Below, one piece after another: positions 37,639 to 45,645 of a stretch of 64,000 bases of DNA. The stretch is taken from the NCBI GenBank assembly GCA_963828825.1, contig CAWHGF010000004.1, positions 682,001 to 746,000 of the forward strand, written 5' to 3'. Numbering within the stretch: position 1 is the stretch's first letter; each line of letters starts with the position of its first letter. Source of the DNA: Bog-473 sp963828825 (GTDB taxonomy: Bacteria; Actinomycetota; Acidimicrobiia; Acidimicrobiales; RAAP-2). The position numbers and the translations under genes were made by a program. The notes below the pieces were generated by a model. That model was not told the DNA's origin. It saw nothing but the letters and a program-made list of their open reading frames with translations, and ran no database searches.

Positions 37639-38083
37639 CGTCACACGACGACGGGCAGGTTGCGGCTTCCTTCGCCGCCGTTCAGAGAAATCCACACGAA
37701 CGGGGGAAAGCCTGTGGACGAAACTGGTCTTTTTGCGTCCAACGCCGATCCGCAAAGGGTCAACGCAATGATCAGTGGCTCTCCCGCTGACGTGCCGCAC
37801 CGTTTACATGTTGCGAGATGCCGCTGACTTCGCCAATCCGCCACGAAGACAGCGCGCGCTGCCCACCGGGGCGAGGGCATTCCCGCATGCGCGTCACGGC
37901 CCGAAGCATCTCCACATGCGCTTCCCTCAGGTGGGAACGCGAGCGGGCTCGGGGCGCGAACATGCCCTCTTCGTCCGATGCGCTTAGGGAGCGCCAGCCC
38001 CCTGGCCAGGTTGGGCGCTTTCCACGGTGTAGATGCCCCGGCACCGGCGGTGGCAAACCCCTGCGGCGAGGCGAACCTGGAGT
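37639..38083. other. Gap of about 445 bases without a supported gene
   Basis: Between the converging ends of the polymerase gene (plus) and the dehydrogenase gene (minus). A minus frame at 37,772-38,056 has some protein-like composition (SHLREAHVEMLRAVTRMREC), but no start signal or family match. I see no terminator hairpin with a T-run. Confidence 0.4.
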
Positions 38084-39163
38084 TCAGCCTCCGGTGCCGG
38101 CGCGCAGGCGCAGTAGGACCTCGTCGACCACCTCGGAGGTGGTGGCGTCCCCGCCCAGATCGAAGGTCCGGATCCCGTCGGCCGCTGCGCCGAGCGTGGC
38201 CCGGCGGATGGCGGTGGCGGCCTCGGCCACCACGGCATCCCCGCGCGCGGCATAGTCGAGGACCGCGGCGCAGGCCAGGAGCATCGCCATCGGGTTGGCG
38301 ACGTTCTTGCCCATGAGCGACGGCGCCGTCCCGTGTGGAGCCTCGGCCATGGCGACAGTGGGGTGCAGGTGGTCGTCGAGCGCCAGCAGCACCGATTCCG
38401 CACCGGCGATGGAACCGAACAGGGCCAGCACCAGATCCGACAGGCAGTCCCCGTCGCGATTGAGGGCCGGGACCACAAGCGGGCTGCCACTCGACTCGGT
38501 GATCAGGCCGGCGTAGGCGGCGTCGATCAGCGTGGGACGGTAGGGCACGTCGGGATAGCGGGCCGCCGCGGCGTCCATCTCCTCCTTCAACATCCCCTCG
38601 TAGACCGTCGACACTGTCCACTTCGGACCCCCGTAGACACACGCATCGAGTTGGAAGGCAGTCCGGAACGAGAACTCGGCCACGGAGCGGCAGGTCGATC
38701 GGTCGATGCGCTCGGTTCGCCAAGCCTGCTCAGCGGCGCTGCCGGGATCGCCGGTCCGGTGTTCCTCCGCCCCATAGGCGTCGCCGACCGCCATGCGGAC
38801 CACGACGATCGGGTGGACCACCGACGCCGGAGGGGCCACGCCGGGAATGCGCCGGCCGGTCCGCACGATGACCGACCCGCCCACGCCTTCTCGCAGGATG
38901 CGGTTTGGGCTGCCGACGTCGCCCGTCGTCCCGGGGGTGATAGTGGCCGCCTTAAGGCCCAGACCCGTCTCGCGCATGGAGGCGGCGGCGTCGCGGACGA
39001 CCTCGTTGGCCGTGGCACGACGGTTGCCGAGCGACAGGTCGAAGCGCGGCAGCTCGAGATCGAACCCGAGTACTCCGGGATCGAGTACCCGCAGCGCCTC
39101 ATCGAGCAGCTCCTGCCCGGTCTCGTCACCGTCGCAGACGACGATCTGGCGGCCGCTCGACAC
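38084..39163 (-). CDS. Isocitrate/isopropylmalate dehydrogenase-family protein
   Basis: 359 residues of the beta-decarboxylating dehydrogenase fold. The C-terminal coenzyme segment EAPHGTAPSLMGKNVANPMA is diagnostic, and the YEGMLKEEMDAAAARYPDVPY stretch is close to NADP-isocitrate dehydrogenases. The start region (VVCDGDETGQELLDEAL) is the family N-terminus, so I take the GTG at 39163. It follows the cyclopropane synthase gene by 55 bases and may share its transcript. An unusual C-terminus and loop insertions make the exact substrate uncertain. Confidence 0.75.
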   Translation of the reverse strand: MSSGRQIVVCDGDETGQELLDEALRVLDPGVLGFDLELPRFDLSLGNRRATANEVVRDAAASMRETGLGLKAATITPGTTGDVGSPNRILREGVGGSVIVRTGRRIPGVAPPASVVHPIVVVRMAVGDAYGAEEHRTGDPGSAAEQAWRTERIDRSTCRSVAEFSFRTAFQLDACVYGGPKWTVSTVYEGMLKEEMDAAAARYPDVPYRPTLIDAAYAGLITESSGSPLVVPALNRDGDCLSDLVLALFGSIAGAESVLLALDDHLHPTVAMAEAPHGTAPSLMGKNVANPMAMLLACAAVLDYAARGDAVVAEAATAIRRATLGAAADGIRTFDLGGDATTSEVVDEVLLRLRAGTGG

Positions 39164-39218
39164 ACGGTTCAGAGTCGCGCGAAATGTCGGCGCGTGCCAG
39201 CACGCTGCCCGACGCGGC

Positions 39219-40559
39219 TCAGACCCACGCGCTCCGTGTGGGCGGCATGCCGCTTCGACCCTCCGGCCCGGGCACGACGCCCAGCACCTGGTGGATGGAG
39301 ATCCCGCCGTCTTCGAACCCGTTCGCCGATGCCGCCATGTAGAGCTGCCAGACCCGGGCCCGTCGCACCCCGACTTCGGCAACGGCCGCATCCCAGTGCC
39401 GCTGGAGGTTCCCGACCCAGGCCCGGAGCGTCTTGGCGTAGTGCTCGCGGAGGGACTCGACGTCGCGTACCTCGAATCCGGCCTCCTCCATAGCCAGGAC
39501 GACCCGGCCGACATCGACGAGTTCACCGTCGGGGAACACGTAGCGCCCGATGAAGGTGCGCGGGCCGATGCGAGATCCGCCCACACTCGAGATGGCGTGA
39601 TTGAGGAGCCGGCCTTCGGGTCCGAGCAGCCTTCGCATGGCGGAGAAGTACTCGGCGCTCTTCGAGGACCCGACGTGTTCGAACATTCCGACGGACGCGA
39701 TACCGTCGAACGGCCCGTCCCGCACGTCCCGGTAGTCCTGCAGCCGGATCTCGATCTGATGCTCCAATCCGGCGGCCACGAGCCGGTCGCGGGCCCACCG
39801 CGCCTGCGCCGGGCTGAGGGTCACCCCGACCACCTCGGCGCCGTAGTGCCCGGCTGCATGGATCGCGAAGGATCCCCACCCGCACCCGACGTCGAGGATC
39901 CGCTGTCCCGGCTGCTCCGCCAGCCCGAGCTTGTGGCAGACGAGGTCGTGCTTCGACTCCTGGGCGGCCTCAAGGGTGTCGACGCCCGGGGCGAACCGAG
40001 CGCACGAGTACGTCATGGCGGGCCCGAGCACCATGGCGTAGAAGTCGTTGCTGACGTCGTAGTGGTGCTGCACCGCCTGGGCATCGCGACTCCGAGAATG
40101 CAGGCGGCCCCGCGGTGCCGCCTCTTCGGGCGGATGGGGGAGCGGCCCGCCGAGGATCCCGAGGCGTCGCGCCGCCTGCAGCGCCTGCCAGGGCATCCGT
40201 GAGCCGACGTGGAGGTTGGGCGGCGAGGCTGCGTGCAGCAGCGCCAGCATCTCGAAGAGATCGCCCTCGAAGGCCAGATCACCCATGACGAAGGCCCGGG
40301 CCAGACCCAGCTCGCCGGGTGCCCAGAGCAGCCTCCGAACGGCGTCCGGGGACCGCACCTGGAGTGTGCCGCCGAGCGTCGGCCCGAGGGAGGTCCCGTC
40401 CCAGAACTCGAACCGCACCGGCGGCGCACCGCCGAAGAAGTGGGCCAGGAGGGGCGCCACCGCGGGCGCCACACCGACCCCGGAGTCGGGCTCCGCTGCT
40501 GGGGGCTGGTGCTGCTTGGGCCGCAACGGGCGCGGCCTGGAGATGAGGTCCGATTTCAT
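39219..40559 (-). CDS. Cyclopropane-fatty-acyl-phospholipid synthase family
   Basis: 446 residues. The N-terminal half (FFGGAPPVRFEFWDGTSLGP and GDLAFEGDLFEML) is the lipid-binding extension of Cfa. The SAM-dependent half has ILDVGCGWGSFAIHAAGHYG, VTLSPAQARWAR, and the active-site region MFEHVGSSKSAEYF. Start ATG at 40559 after GGGAG. It would methylenate or methylate unsaturated acyl chains of membrane phospholipids. Divergent from the TIG-domain protein. Confidence 0.9.
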   Translation of the reverse strand: MKSDLISRPRPLRPKQHQPPAAEPDSGVGVAPAVAPLLAHFFGGAPPVRFEFWDGTSLGPTLGGTLQVRSPDAVRRLLWAPGELGLARAFVMGDLAFEGDLFEMLALLHAASPPNLHVGSRMPWQALQAARRLGILGGPLPHPPEEAAPRGRLHSRSRDAQAVQHHYDVSNDFYAMVLGPAMTYSCARFAPGVDTLEAAQESKHDLVCHKLGLAEQPGQRILDVGCGWGSFAIHAAGHYGAEVVGVTLSPAQARWARDRLVAAGLEHQIEIRLQDYRDVRDGPFDGIASVGMFEHVGSSKSAEYFSAMRRLLGPEGRLLNHAISSVGGSRIGPRTFIGRYVFPDGELVDVGRVVLAMEEAGFEVRDVESLREHYAKTLRAWVGNLQRHWDAAVAEVGVRRARVWQLYMAASANGFEDGGISIHQVLGVVPGPEGRSGMPPTRSAWV

Positions 40560-40658
40560 GTCCGTCTCCCGATCAAGAGCCTCAATTGTGAAGGACGTCA
40601 ATCCTACGGTGGGAATGGAAGGCACGGTTCGGGGAACAAGTACGCGTCAGAGGATCTG

Positions 40659-41348
40659 ATGTCAGACGAGCACGCGGCCGAGCCGCCTCCGGGCAACCCC
40701 GGTCAACGCGCCCTGGGGGCCATGGAGAGTGCCGTACGTCGCGCCCGTGAGACGGCGGGCGCCCCTCCGCTGCCCCATCCCCCGTCGCCCGGTGCCCGTC
40801 CCCCGGCGCGGCCTGTCGATGCGTCTCCCCCGCCCCGGAGCGACCCTGGGTCCGCCCGGCCCGACCGCTGGCTGATCCGCTCTGTCGCCGTCGTGGCGGC
40901 CCTCGTCGTGGCAGCCGCCATTGCGTTGATCGTCTCAGTGAGTGGCAGCTCGCCTCCCCCGTCCTCGACCGCGGCGGGTGGGACCCGCACCAGCACAGCG
41001 CCGGCGTCTCGTCCTCCCTCGACCAAGGCCCAGGCCGGTGCCAGCACCTCCAGGACCAGCTCGACCACTTCGACCACCGTGGCCGTTGCTCCCGGCGGCC
41101 CTCCGGTCATCTCTTCGCTAGACCCCTCAAGGGGCTCCGCCGGCCAGAGCGTCACAGTGGCCGGCGCCAACTTCTTGAGCACGAGTGGTCAGATCGTGGC
41201 CACCTTCAACGGCCAGGTGGCGCCGACGAGCTGCCCGGCGCAGAACACCTGCACCATCACCGTGCCCTCCTCGACTTCACCCTCGGCGCAGGTGGTGATC
41301 ACCACCTCAGGTGGCACATCCAACTCGGTGACATTCACCTACAGCTGA
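40659..41348 (+). CDS. Membrane-anchored protein with TIG/IPT domain
   Basis: 229 residues from the ATG at 40659 after AGAGGAT. Residues 1-70 are cytosolic and rich in Pro, Arg and Ala. One membrane helix (about 72-92) follows, then a Ser/Thr/Pro-rich linker of about 50 residues, then an IPT/TIG immunoglobulin-like domain (VISSLDPSRGSAGQSVTVAG) with one Cys pair. The topology places the TIG domain outside. It likely binds a surface polymer or protein. It ends by overlapping the phosphoribosyltransferase stop by ten bases, tail to tail. Confidence 0.75.
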   Translation: MSDEHAAEPPPGNPGQRALGAMESAVRRARETAGAPPLPHPPSPGARPPARPVDASPPPRSDPGSARPDRWLIRSVAVVAALVVAAAIALIVSVSGSSPPPSSTAAGGTRTSTAPASRPPSTKAQAGASTSRTSSTTSTTVAVAPGGPPVISSLDPSRGSAGQSVTVAGANFLSTSGQIVATFNGQVAPTSCPAQNTCTITVPSSTSPSAQVVITTSGGTSNSVTFTYS

Positions 41349-41980
41349 GCGCCCCGGCGGAGCAGCTCGACCACCTCGTCCTCGGACGTCGGGGAGAAGT
41401 CGTCGTACCACTCGCCCACCGCGTAGAACGGCTCCGGGACGGCCACGCAGAGTATGTCGTCACAGACATCGCGGAGCGCTGAGACTGCCGCCTTCGGAGC
41501 GACCGGGACGGCCAGGACAAGCCGTGACGCGCCGTGGGCACGTGCGACCTGGCAGGCGGCGCGCGCGGATGAGCCGGTCGCGATTCCGTCGTCCACGATC
41601 ACAACGCAGCGACCCCGCAGGTCGAGTCGCGGGCGGTCCCCCCGGTACCGCCGAGCCCGCCGGTCGAGCTCCACGCGCTCCCGCTGCTCAATGGCGTCGA
41701 TGTCGAAGGCGTCAAGGGCAATCGACTCCACGACACCTTCGTTGTCCACGCGTACCCCGTCCTCGCCGATGGCCCCCATCGCCAGCTCAGGCTGGAACGG
41801 CACGCCGAGCTTTCGCACGACGATGACGTCGAGGGGTGCGCCGAGAGCCCGCCGAACCTCATCGGCAACGGGGACCCCGCCCCGGGGCAGTCCGAGTACC
41901 ACGAGCCCGTCTCCTCCGATGCCGGCGCCCCGCACCACTTCAGCCAGGTGACGACCGGCATCCACACGATTGCGGAACAT
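41339..41980 (-). CDS. Phosphoribosyltransferase-family protein
   Basis: 213 residues. The PRPP-binding motif VVIVDDGIATGSSARAA is complete, and the N-terminal loop reads LVVLGLPRGGVPVADEV, as in actinobacterial PRTase proteins of unknown substrate. The ATG at 41980 follows AGGAGGT. These proteins are often linked to stress-induced nucleotide metabolism; the substrate is not shown by sequence. Divergent from the small conserved gene at 42,125. Confidence 0.8.
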   Translation of the reverse strand: MFRNRVDAGRHLAEVVRGAGIGGDGLVVLGLPRGGVPVADEVRRALGAPLDVIVVRKLGVPFQPELAMGAIGEDGVRVDNEGVVESIALDAFDIDAIEQRERVELDRRARRYRGDRPRLDLRGRCVVIVDDGIATGSSARAACQVARAHGASRLVLAVPVAPKAAVSALRDVCDDILCVAVPEPFYAVGEWYDDFSPTSEDEVVELLRRGAQL

Positions 41981-42124
41981 GGTCTTCACCTCCTTGACAC
42001 TGCAGTCTCCCTCCTCGCCCGCGCGGCCACCAGAACCCCGGCGACGTGGCCTTGCCGGTCGCGGCGAGTGGGAGGATGGACCCCGCGGGCGTTCGCCCGG
42101 CGGCGAAGACCGAGAGGAGTCCAC

Positions 42125-42406
42125 GTGGCAGAGCCCGGGCACTTGAACAGCCATCAGCGCGACACGCTGGCGCAGATCTTCCGGCACCCGTTGAGCCACA
42201 ACATCGAGTGGCACTCCATCCTGGCACTGCTTCACGCGGTCGCCACGGTCCAGGAGACGCACAAGGGCCACGTCGTGGTCACCATCGGAGACCAGAGCGA
42301 GACCTTCGATCCCCAGCGCCACAAGGACATCGACGCGGCGCAGCTGACCAATCTCCGCCGACTCCTCCGCGAGTCGGGATACGGGCCCGGAGAGGTCCCG
42401 GCCTAG
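42125..42406 (+). CDS. Small conserved actinobacterial protein, HicA-like fold possible
   Basis: 93 residues from a GTG at 42125 with GAGAGGAG eight bases upstream. The segment HQRDTLAQIFRHPLSHNIEW, followed by a VVVTIGDQ strand and a C-terminal LTNLRRLLRESGY helix, recalls a short double-stranded-RNA-binding-like (HicA) layout. I am not certain, because the catalytic His of HicA in a G-x-H context is not evident. No antitoxin-like gene is next to it. Divergent from the phosphoribosyltransferase with about 140 bases between. Confidence 0.6.
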   Translation: MAEPGHLNSHQRDTLAQIFRHPLSHNIEWHSILALLHAVATVQETHKGHVVVTIGDQSETFDPQRHKDIDAAQLTNLRRLLRESGYGPGEVPA

Positions 42407-42472
42407 CCACCACGGAATGGCCCGCGTCAGTCACGCACGACGAGGGAGACTGGCGGACATGAGGACCCGGGA

Positions 42473-43372
42473 GTGACCTGGCGGCCCGTCCTGGCGGCCG
42501 ACGTCGGCGGAACGCAGATGCGCGCTGCGCTGGTCCACCCGGATGGCCGGGTTCTGCTGCGCCGATCCGTCGCCACCCCCTCGCAATCTGACGTTCCCGC
42601 CGCGTTGATCGATCTCATCGCCACCGTGGCGGCGGAGCGCAGCCACGGTGCGGCCTCGCACGCCGTGGTCGGGCTCCCCGGCGCAGTCGACTACGCAGCC
42701 GGCCGGCTCCTCTGGGCTCCCCACCTCCCCGAGCAGTGGCCCGATCTGCTGTCCACGGACGCCTTGACCGCGCTCCTCGACATGCCCGTCAGCATCGCCA
42801 ACGACGCTGATCTTGCGGCAGTCGGCGAAACGTCGTTCGGTGCGGGTGCGGCGAGCCCTGCCGTCGCCTATCTGACGATCTCGACCGGCATCGGGGCAGG
42901 CGTGGTCCACGGTGGGCGCGTGCTGCGCGGCACGCGCTCGCTGGCCGAGCTCGGTCACGTTGTCATCGACTGGCGCGCCTGGCGCGAAGGGGCGCCCTGC
43001 ACACTCGAGGAGCTCGGTTCGGGCAGTGGCCTGGCCCGGCTCGCCCGTGATGCCGGGCTCGGGGACCTCGGTGCGCGCGAGGTGCAGGCCCGCGCTGACG
43101 CGGGCGAGCCACGGGCCGCCGCTATTTGGCAGCAGGCCATCGCGGCCTGTGCCGCCGGCGTGTCGAACCTGGTGATGTCCTTCTACCCGAGCACCGTCGT
43201 CATCGGCGGTGGGCTGGGGAGGCAGGACGACTTCTTCGGACCACTGCGCGAGATGGTTCTGCAACGGCCTGGTCACCACCCCGACGACTTGACGATTGTC
43301 CGGTCCACCCTCGGAGACGACGCCGGTCTGTCCGGAGCAGCCGCCTGGGCTGGGGCGACGAAGCCGGCCTGA
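42473..43372 (+). CDS. ROK-family sugar kinase, zinc motif absent
   Basis: 299 residues. ATP and sugar motifs are clear: AADVGGTQMRAALV at the start, SIANDADLAAVGE (sugar and catalytic Asp), ISTGIGAGVVHGGRVL, and the end VVIGGGLGRQDDFFGPL. The CxCGxxGC zinc cluster of ROK glucokinases is replaced by GAPCTLEELGSGSGL, keeping one Cys. It would phosphorylate the sugar imported by the ABC system that follows. Start GTG at 42473, which overlaps the stop of a five-codon upstream frame (ATG at 42459). Codons 1-20 fit the family, so the start is secure within a few residues. Confidence 0.85.
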   Translation: MTWRPVLAADVGGTQMRAALVHPDGRVLLRRSVATPSQSDVPAALIDLIATVAAERSHGAASHAVVGLPGAVDYAAGRLLWAPHLPEQWPDLLSTDALTALLDMPVSIANDADLAAVGETSFGAGAASPAVAYLTISTGIGAGVVHGGRVLRGTRSLAELGHVVIDWRAWREGAPCTLEELGSGSGLARLARDAGLGDLGAREVQARADAGEPRAAAIWQQAIAACAAGVSNLVMSFYPSTVVIGGGLGRQDDFFGPLREMVLQRPGHHPDDLTIVRSTLGDDAGLSGAAAWAGATKPA

Positions 43373-43440
43373 GCGGCCTTAGCGGGATCTTCACAGGGCA
43401 TGCCCAGCATGCGCCCACCGATCTCTGTATCGTTCTCGAA

Positions 43441-43459
43441 GTTGCAACAAAATCGCAAC
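43441..43459. promoter_or_regulatory. Operator-like palindrome GTTGC-N9-GCAAC
   Basis: A perfect 5-bp inverted repeat with a 9-base AT-rich spacer (AACAAAATC), in the gap between the ROK kinase and the binding protein, about 80 bases before the latter's start. It is the type of site used by LacI or other sugar repressors. No such regulator gene is in the window. Confidence 0.4.
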
Positions 43460-43538
43460 ACAACCCGCGACATACGGGTAGAAGGCAGTAGCAGGGGGGC
43501 TCGCCCAAGATGGGCGAACCAGAACCAAAGGAGACAAT

Positions 43539-44735
43539 GTGCGTTTCAGCAGGGTTGGCATGCTCGGGGGGCTCTCCCTCGTTTTGTCGGCGACGCTGGT
43601 CGGTGGGGGTGGCGGCGGGGCCTCGGCCTCGGTCCGGGCCACCGTGCCGTCCAACGTCTCGACCAGTTCGTTCACGAACAACTTCAGCTTCATGAAGCAG
43701 TTCAAATCATTGGCCGCCGCCGGAAAGGGGAAGGTGGCAGCGATCATGCCCGACACGGTCAGCTCGACGCGCTACGTCGAGTTCGACCAGCCCGACATCA
43801 CCAAGGCGCTGCAGACGGCCGGATTGAGCTCGTCGCAGTACGTGGTGCAGAACGCCCTCGGCAGCGACGCCACGCAGTTGACGGACGCACAGACCGACAT
43901 CTCGAACGGTGCCACCGTGCTCCTGGTCGACCCGCTCGACTCGGGCGTGGGGACGCAGATTGAGAGCTACGCCAAGGCCCGAGGCGTCAAGGTCATCGAC
44001 TACGACCGCCTCACGCTCGGCGGCAGCCGCGCCTACTACGTCAGCTTCAACAACGTTGCCGTCGGCAAACTGATCGGGCAGGGCCTCGTGAGCTGTGTCG
44101 CCGCGTGGCACGTGAAGAAGCCACAGGTCGTCGTCATGCACGGCGCCGTGACCGACAACAACGCGACCCTGTTCGCGCAGGGCTACGACGCCGTCATCAA
44201 CCCATACTTCAAGTCGGGCAAGTGGACCGCGCTGGCCCACACCGCAGGGACATGGGACCCTCCGACGGCCGAGACCGAATTCCAGGCTGTTTACACGGCG
44301 CACCCCAGCACCAACTCGGCATTGATCCCCAATGACGAGACAGGAGCCCCGATCATCACCTACCTGCAGTCCCTCCACATCAAGCCCAAGACCTTCCCGA
44401 CCACCGGGCAGGACGCGACGCTGACGGGCCTGCAGAACGTGCTGTCCGGGTACCAGTGCGGCACGGCATACAAGCCGATCTACCTGGAGGCACAGGCCGC
44501 GGTCTCGTTGGCCCTGTACCTTCGTGCGGGCAAGACGCCGCCGAAGTCCCTGGTCAATGGCACGACCGAGGACACGACGTCGAGCGTCAGCGTCCCTTCT
44601 GTACTCGAGACGCCCGAATGGGTCACCCCCACGAACATGAATGCGACCATCATCAAGGACAACTTCGTGCCGGCGTCGCAGTTGTGTGCCGGTTCGTACG
44701 CGGCCGATTGCAAGGCGGCCGGCATCACGCCGTAA
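43539..44735 (+). CDS. Sugar ABC transporter substrate-binding protein (xylose/ribose type)
   Basis: 398 residues with a GTG start after AAAGGAGA. Type I periplasmic-binding fold: KVAAIMPDTVSSTRYVEFDQ, then ATVLLVDPLDSGVGTQIES, and VKVIDYDRLTLGGSRAYYVS, which holds sugar-contacting residues of the XylF type. The signal peptide runs through about residue 30, but there is no lipobox Cys; a run of Gly (GGGGGGASA) stands where it would be. In most Gram-positive bacteria this protein is a lipoprotein. It is first of the SBP-ATPase-permease unit. Confidence 0.85.
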   Translation: MRFSRVGMLGGLSLVLSATLVGGGGGGASASVRATVPSNVSTSSFTNNFSFMKQFKSLAAAGKGKVAAIMPDTVSSTRYVEFDQPDITKALQTAGLSSSQYVVQNALGSDATQLTDAQTDISNGATVLLVDPLDSGVGTQIESYAKARGVKVIDYDRLTLGGSRAYYVSFNNVAVGKLIGQGLVSCVAAWHVKKPQVVVMHGAVTDNNATLFAQGYDAVINPYFKSGKWTALAHTAGTWDPPTAETEFQAVYTAHPSTNSALIPNDETGAPIITYLQSLHIKPKTFPTTGQDATLTGLQNVLSGYQCGTAYKPIYLEAQAAVSLALYLRAGKTPPKSLVNGTTEDTTSSVSVPSVLETPEWVTPTNMNATIIKDNFVPASQLCAGSYAADCKAAGITP

Positions 44736-44795
44736 CGGGCGCCTGATCGGCAGCACCATCTGGGTAATGTCGATCCAAACGAAGTAACTTCCAGG

Positions 44796-44828
44796 CCGAC
44801 CTCCGTCCCGATCCGGGGCGGGGGTCGG
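44796..44828 (+). promoter_or_regulatory. Intercistronic stem-loop between binding protein and ATPase
   Basis: CCGACC, CCG and CCC pair with GGG, CGG and GGTCGG, interrupted by two G-U pairs, giving 14 bp around a GATCC loop. It lies in the 144-base gap before the ATPase start. No T-run follows, so it probably shields the upstream binding-protein mRNA from exonucleases or partly attenuates transcription, a common way to make more binding protein than transporter. Confidence 0.5.
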
Positions 44829-44879
44829 TGACTGGGAGAACACCCGGGCCGGGAGCCGTCGCTACAGGGGGTGCCAAAT

Positions 44880-45638
44880 ATGACCGAGGGTGCGCCGCTG
44901 CTGGAGCTGCGGGGCGTCAGCAAGGTGTTCGGGGCGGTCAGGGCACTCAACGGCGTCAACTTCACCGCAGAGCAGGGTAAGGTCACCGCCCTGGTCGGCG
45001 ACAACGGCGCCGGCAAGTCGTCGTTGATCAAGACCGTGTCGGGGCTCTGGGGACCCACCGAGGGGCAGATCCTCTGGGAGGGCAACCCGGTTCACTTTCA
45101 CAGCCCGAACGATGCCGAGGCGAGCGGGATCACGACGATCTATCAAGACCTGGCGCTGTGCGACAACCTCGACATCGTGCAGAACATGTTCCTCGGCCAC
45201 GAGACGTTGCGCCACGGCCTGCTGGACGAGAGCTCCATGGAGCTGGAAGCGCGCAAGATCCTGGCCGACCTCCACGTGACGACCGTCCGCTCCATCCGCC
45301 AGCCGGTCGCGTCGCTCTCCGGCGGTCAGCGCCAGTCCGTCGCCGTGGCCAAGGCGGTGATGTCGGCCGCCAAGCTGGTGATCATGGACGAGCCCACCGC
45401 CGCCCTCGGTGTGGCCCAGACCCGCATGGTGCTCGACCTCATCAAGCGCCTATCGAGCCAGGGCACGGCGGTGATCCTCGTCTCACACAATCTGCCCGAC
45501 GTCTTCCAGGTAGCCGACGAGATCGCCATCCTCTACCTGGGCCAGATGGTGGCCCAGGGCCCGGCGTCTGACTTCGACACACAGGTGGTCGTCGAGTACA
45601 TGACCTCGGGCGCATCCACCCGGACCAAGGCCGGGTGA
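44880..45638 (+). CDS. Sugar ABC transporter ATPase, single-domain
   Basis: 252 residues from the ATG at 44880 (AGGGGG eight bases upstream; a GTG nine bases before is possible). Walker A GDNGAGKSS (40-48), Q-loop at TTIYQDLALC, signature LSGGQRQ (146-152), Walker B LVIMDEP (166-172) and an H-loop in LVSHNLPDV. Unlike typical XylG or RbsA, which contain two ATPase domains, this has one and must work as a dimer. It is followed seven bases later by the permease. Confidence 0.9.
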   Translation: MTEGAPLLELRGVSKVFGAVRALNGVNFTAEQGKVTALVGDNGAGKSSLIKTVSGLWGPTEGQILWEGNPVHFHSPNDAEASGITTIYQDLALCDNLDIVQNMFLGHETLRHGLLDESSMELEARKILADLHVTTVRSIRQPVASLSGGQRQSVAVAKAVMSAAKLVIMDEPTAALGVAQTRMVLDLIKRLSSQGTAVILVSHNLPDVFQVADEIAILYLGQMVAQGPASDFDTQVVVEYMTSGASTRTKAG

Positions 45639-45645
45639 GCAAGCG

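Noticed and set aside
38333..40202. Long plus-strand frames opposite the dehydrogenase and Cfa genes
   Set aside because: No motifs, low hydrophobicity pattern, and they overlap two clear minus-strand enzymes.
42125..42406. HicAB toxin-antitoxin pair
   Set aside because: The small protein only loosely recalls HicA, lacks a clear catalytic His context and has no HicB-like neighbour.
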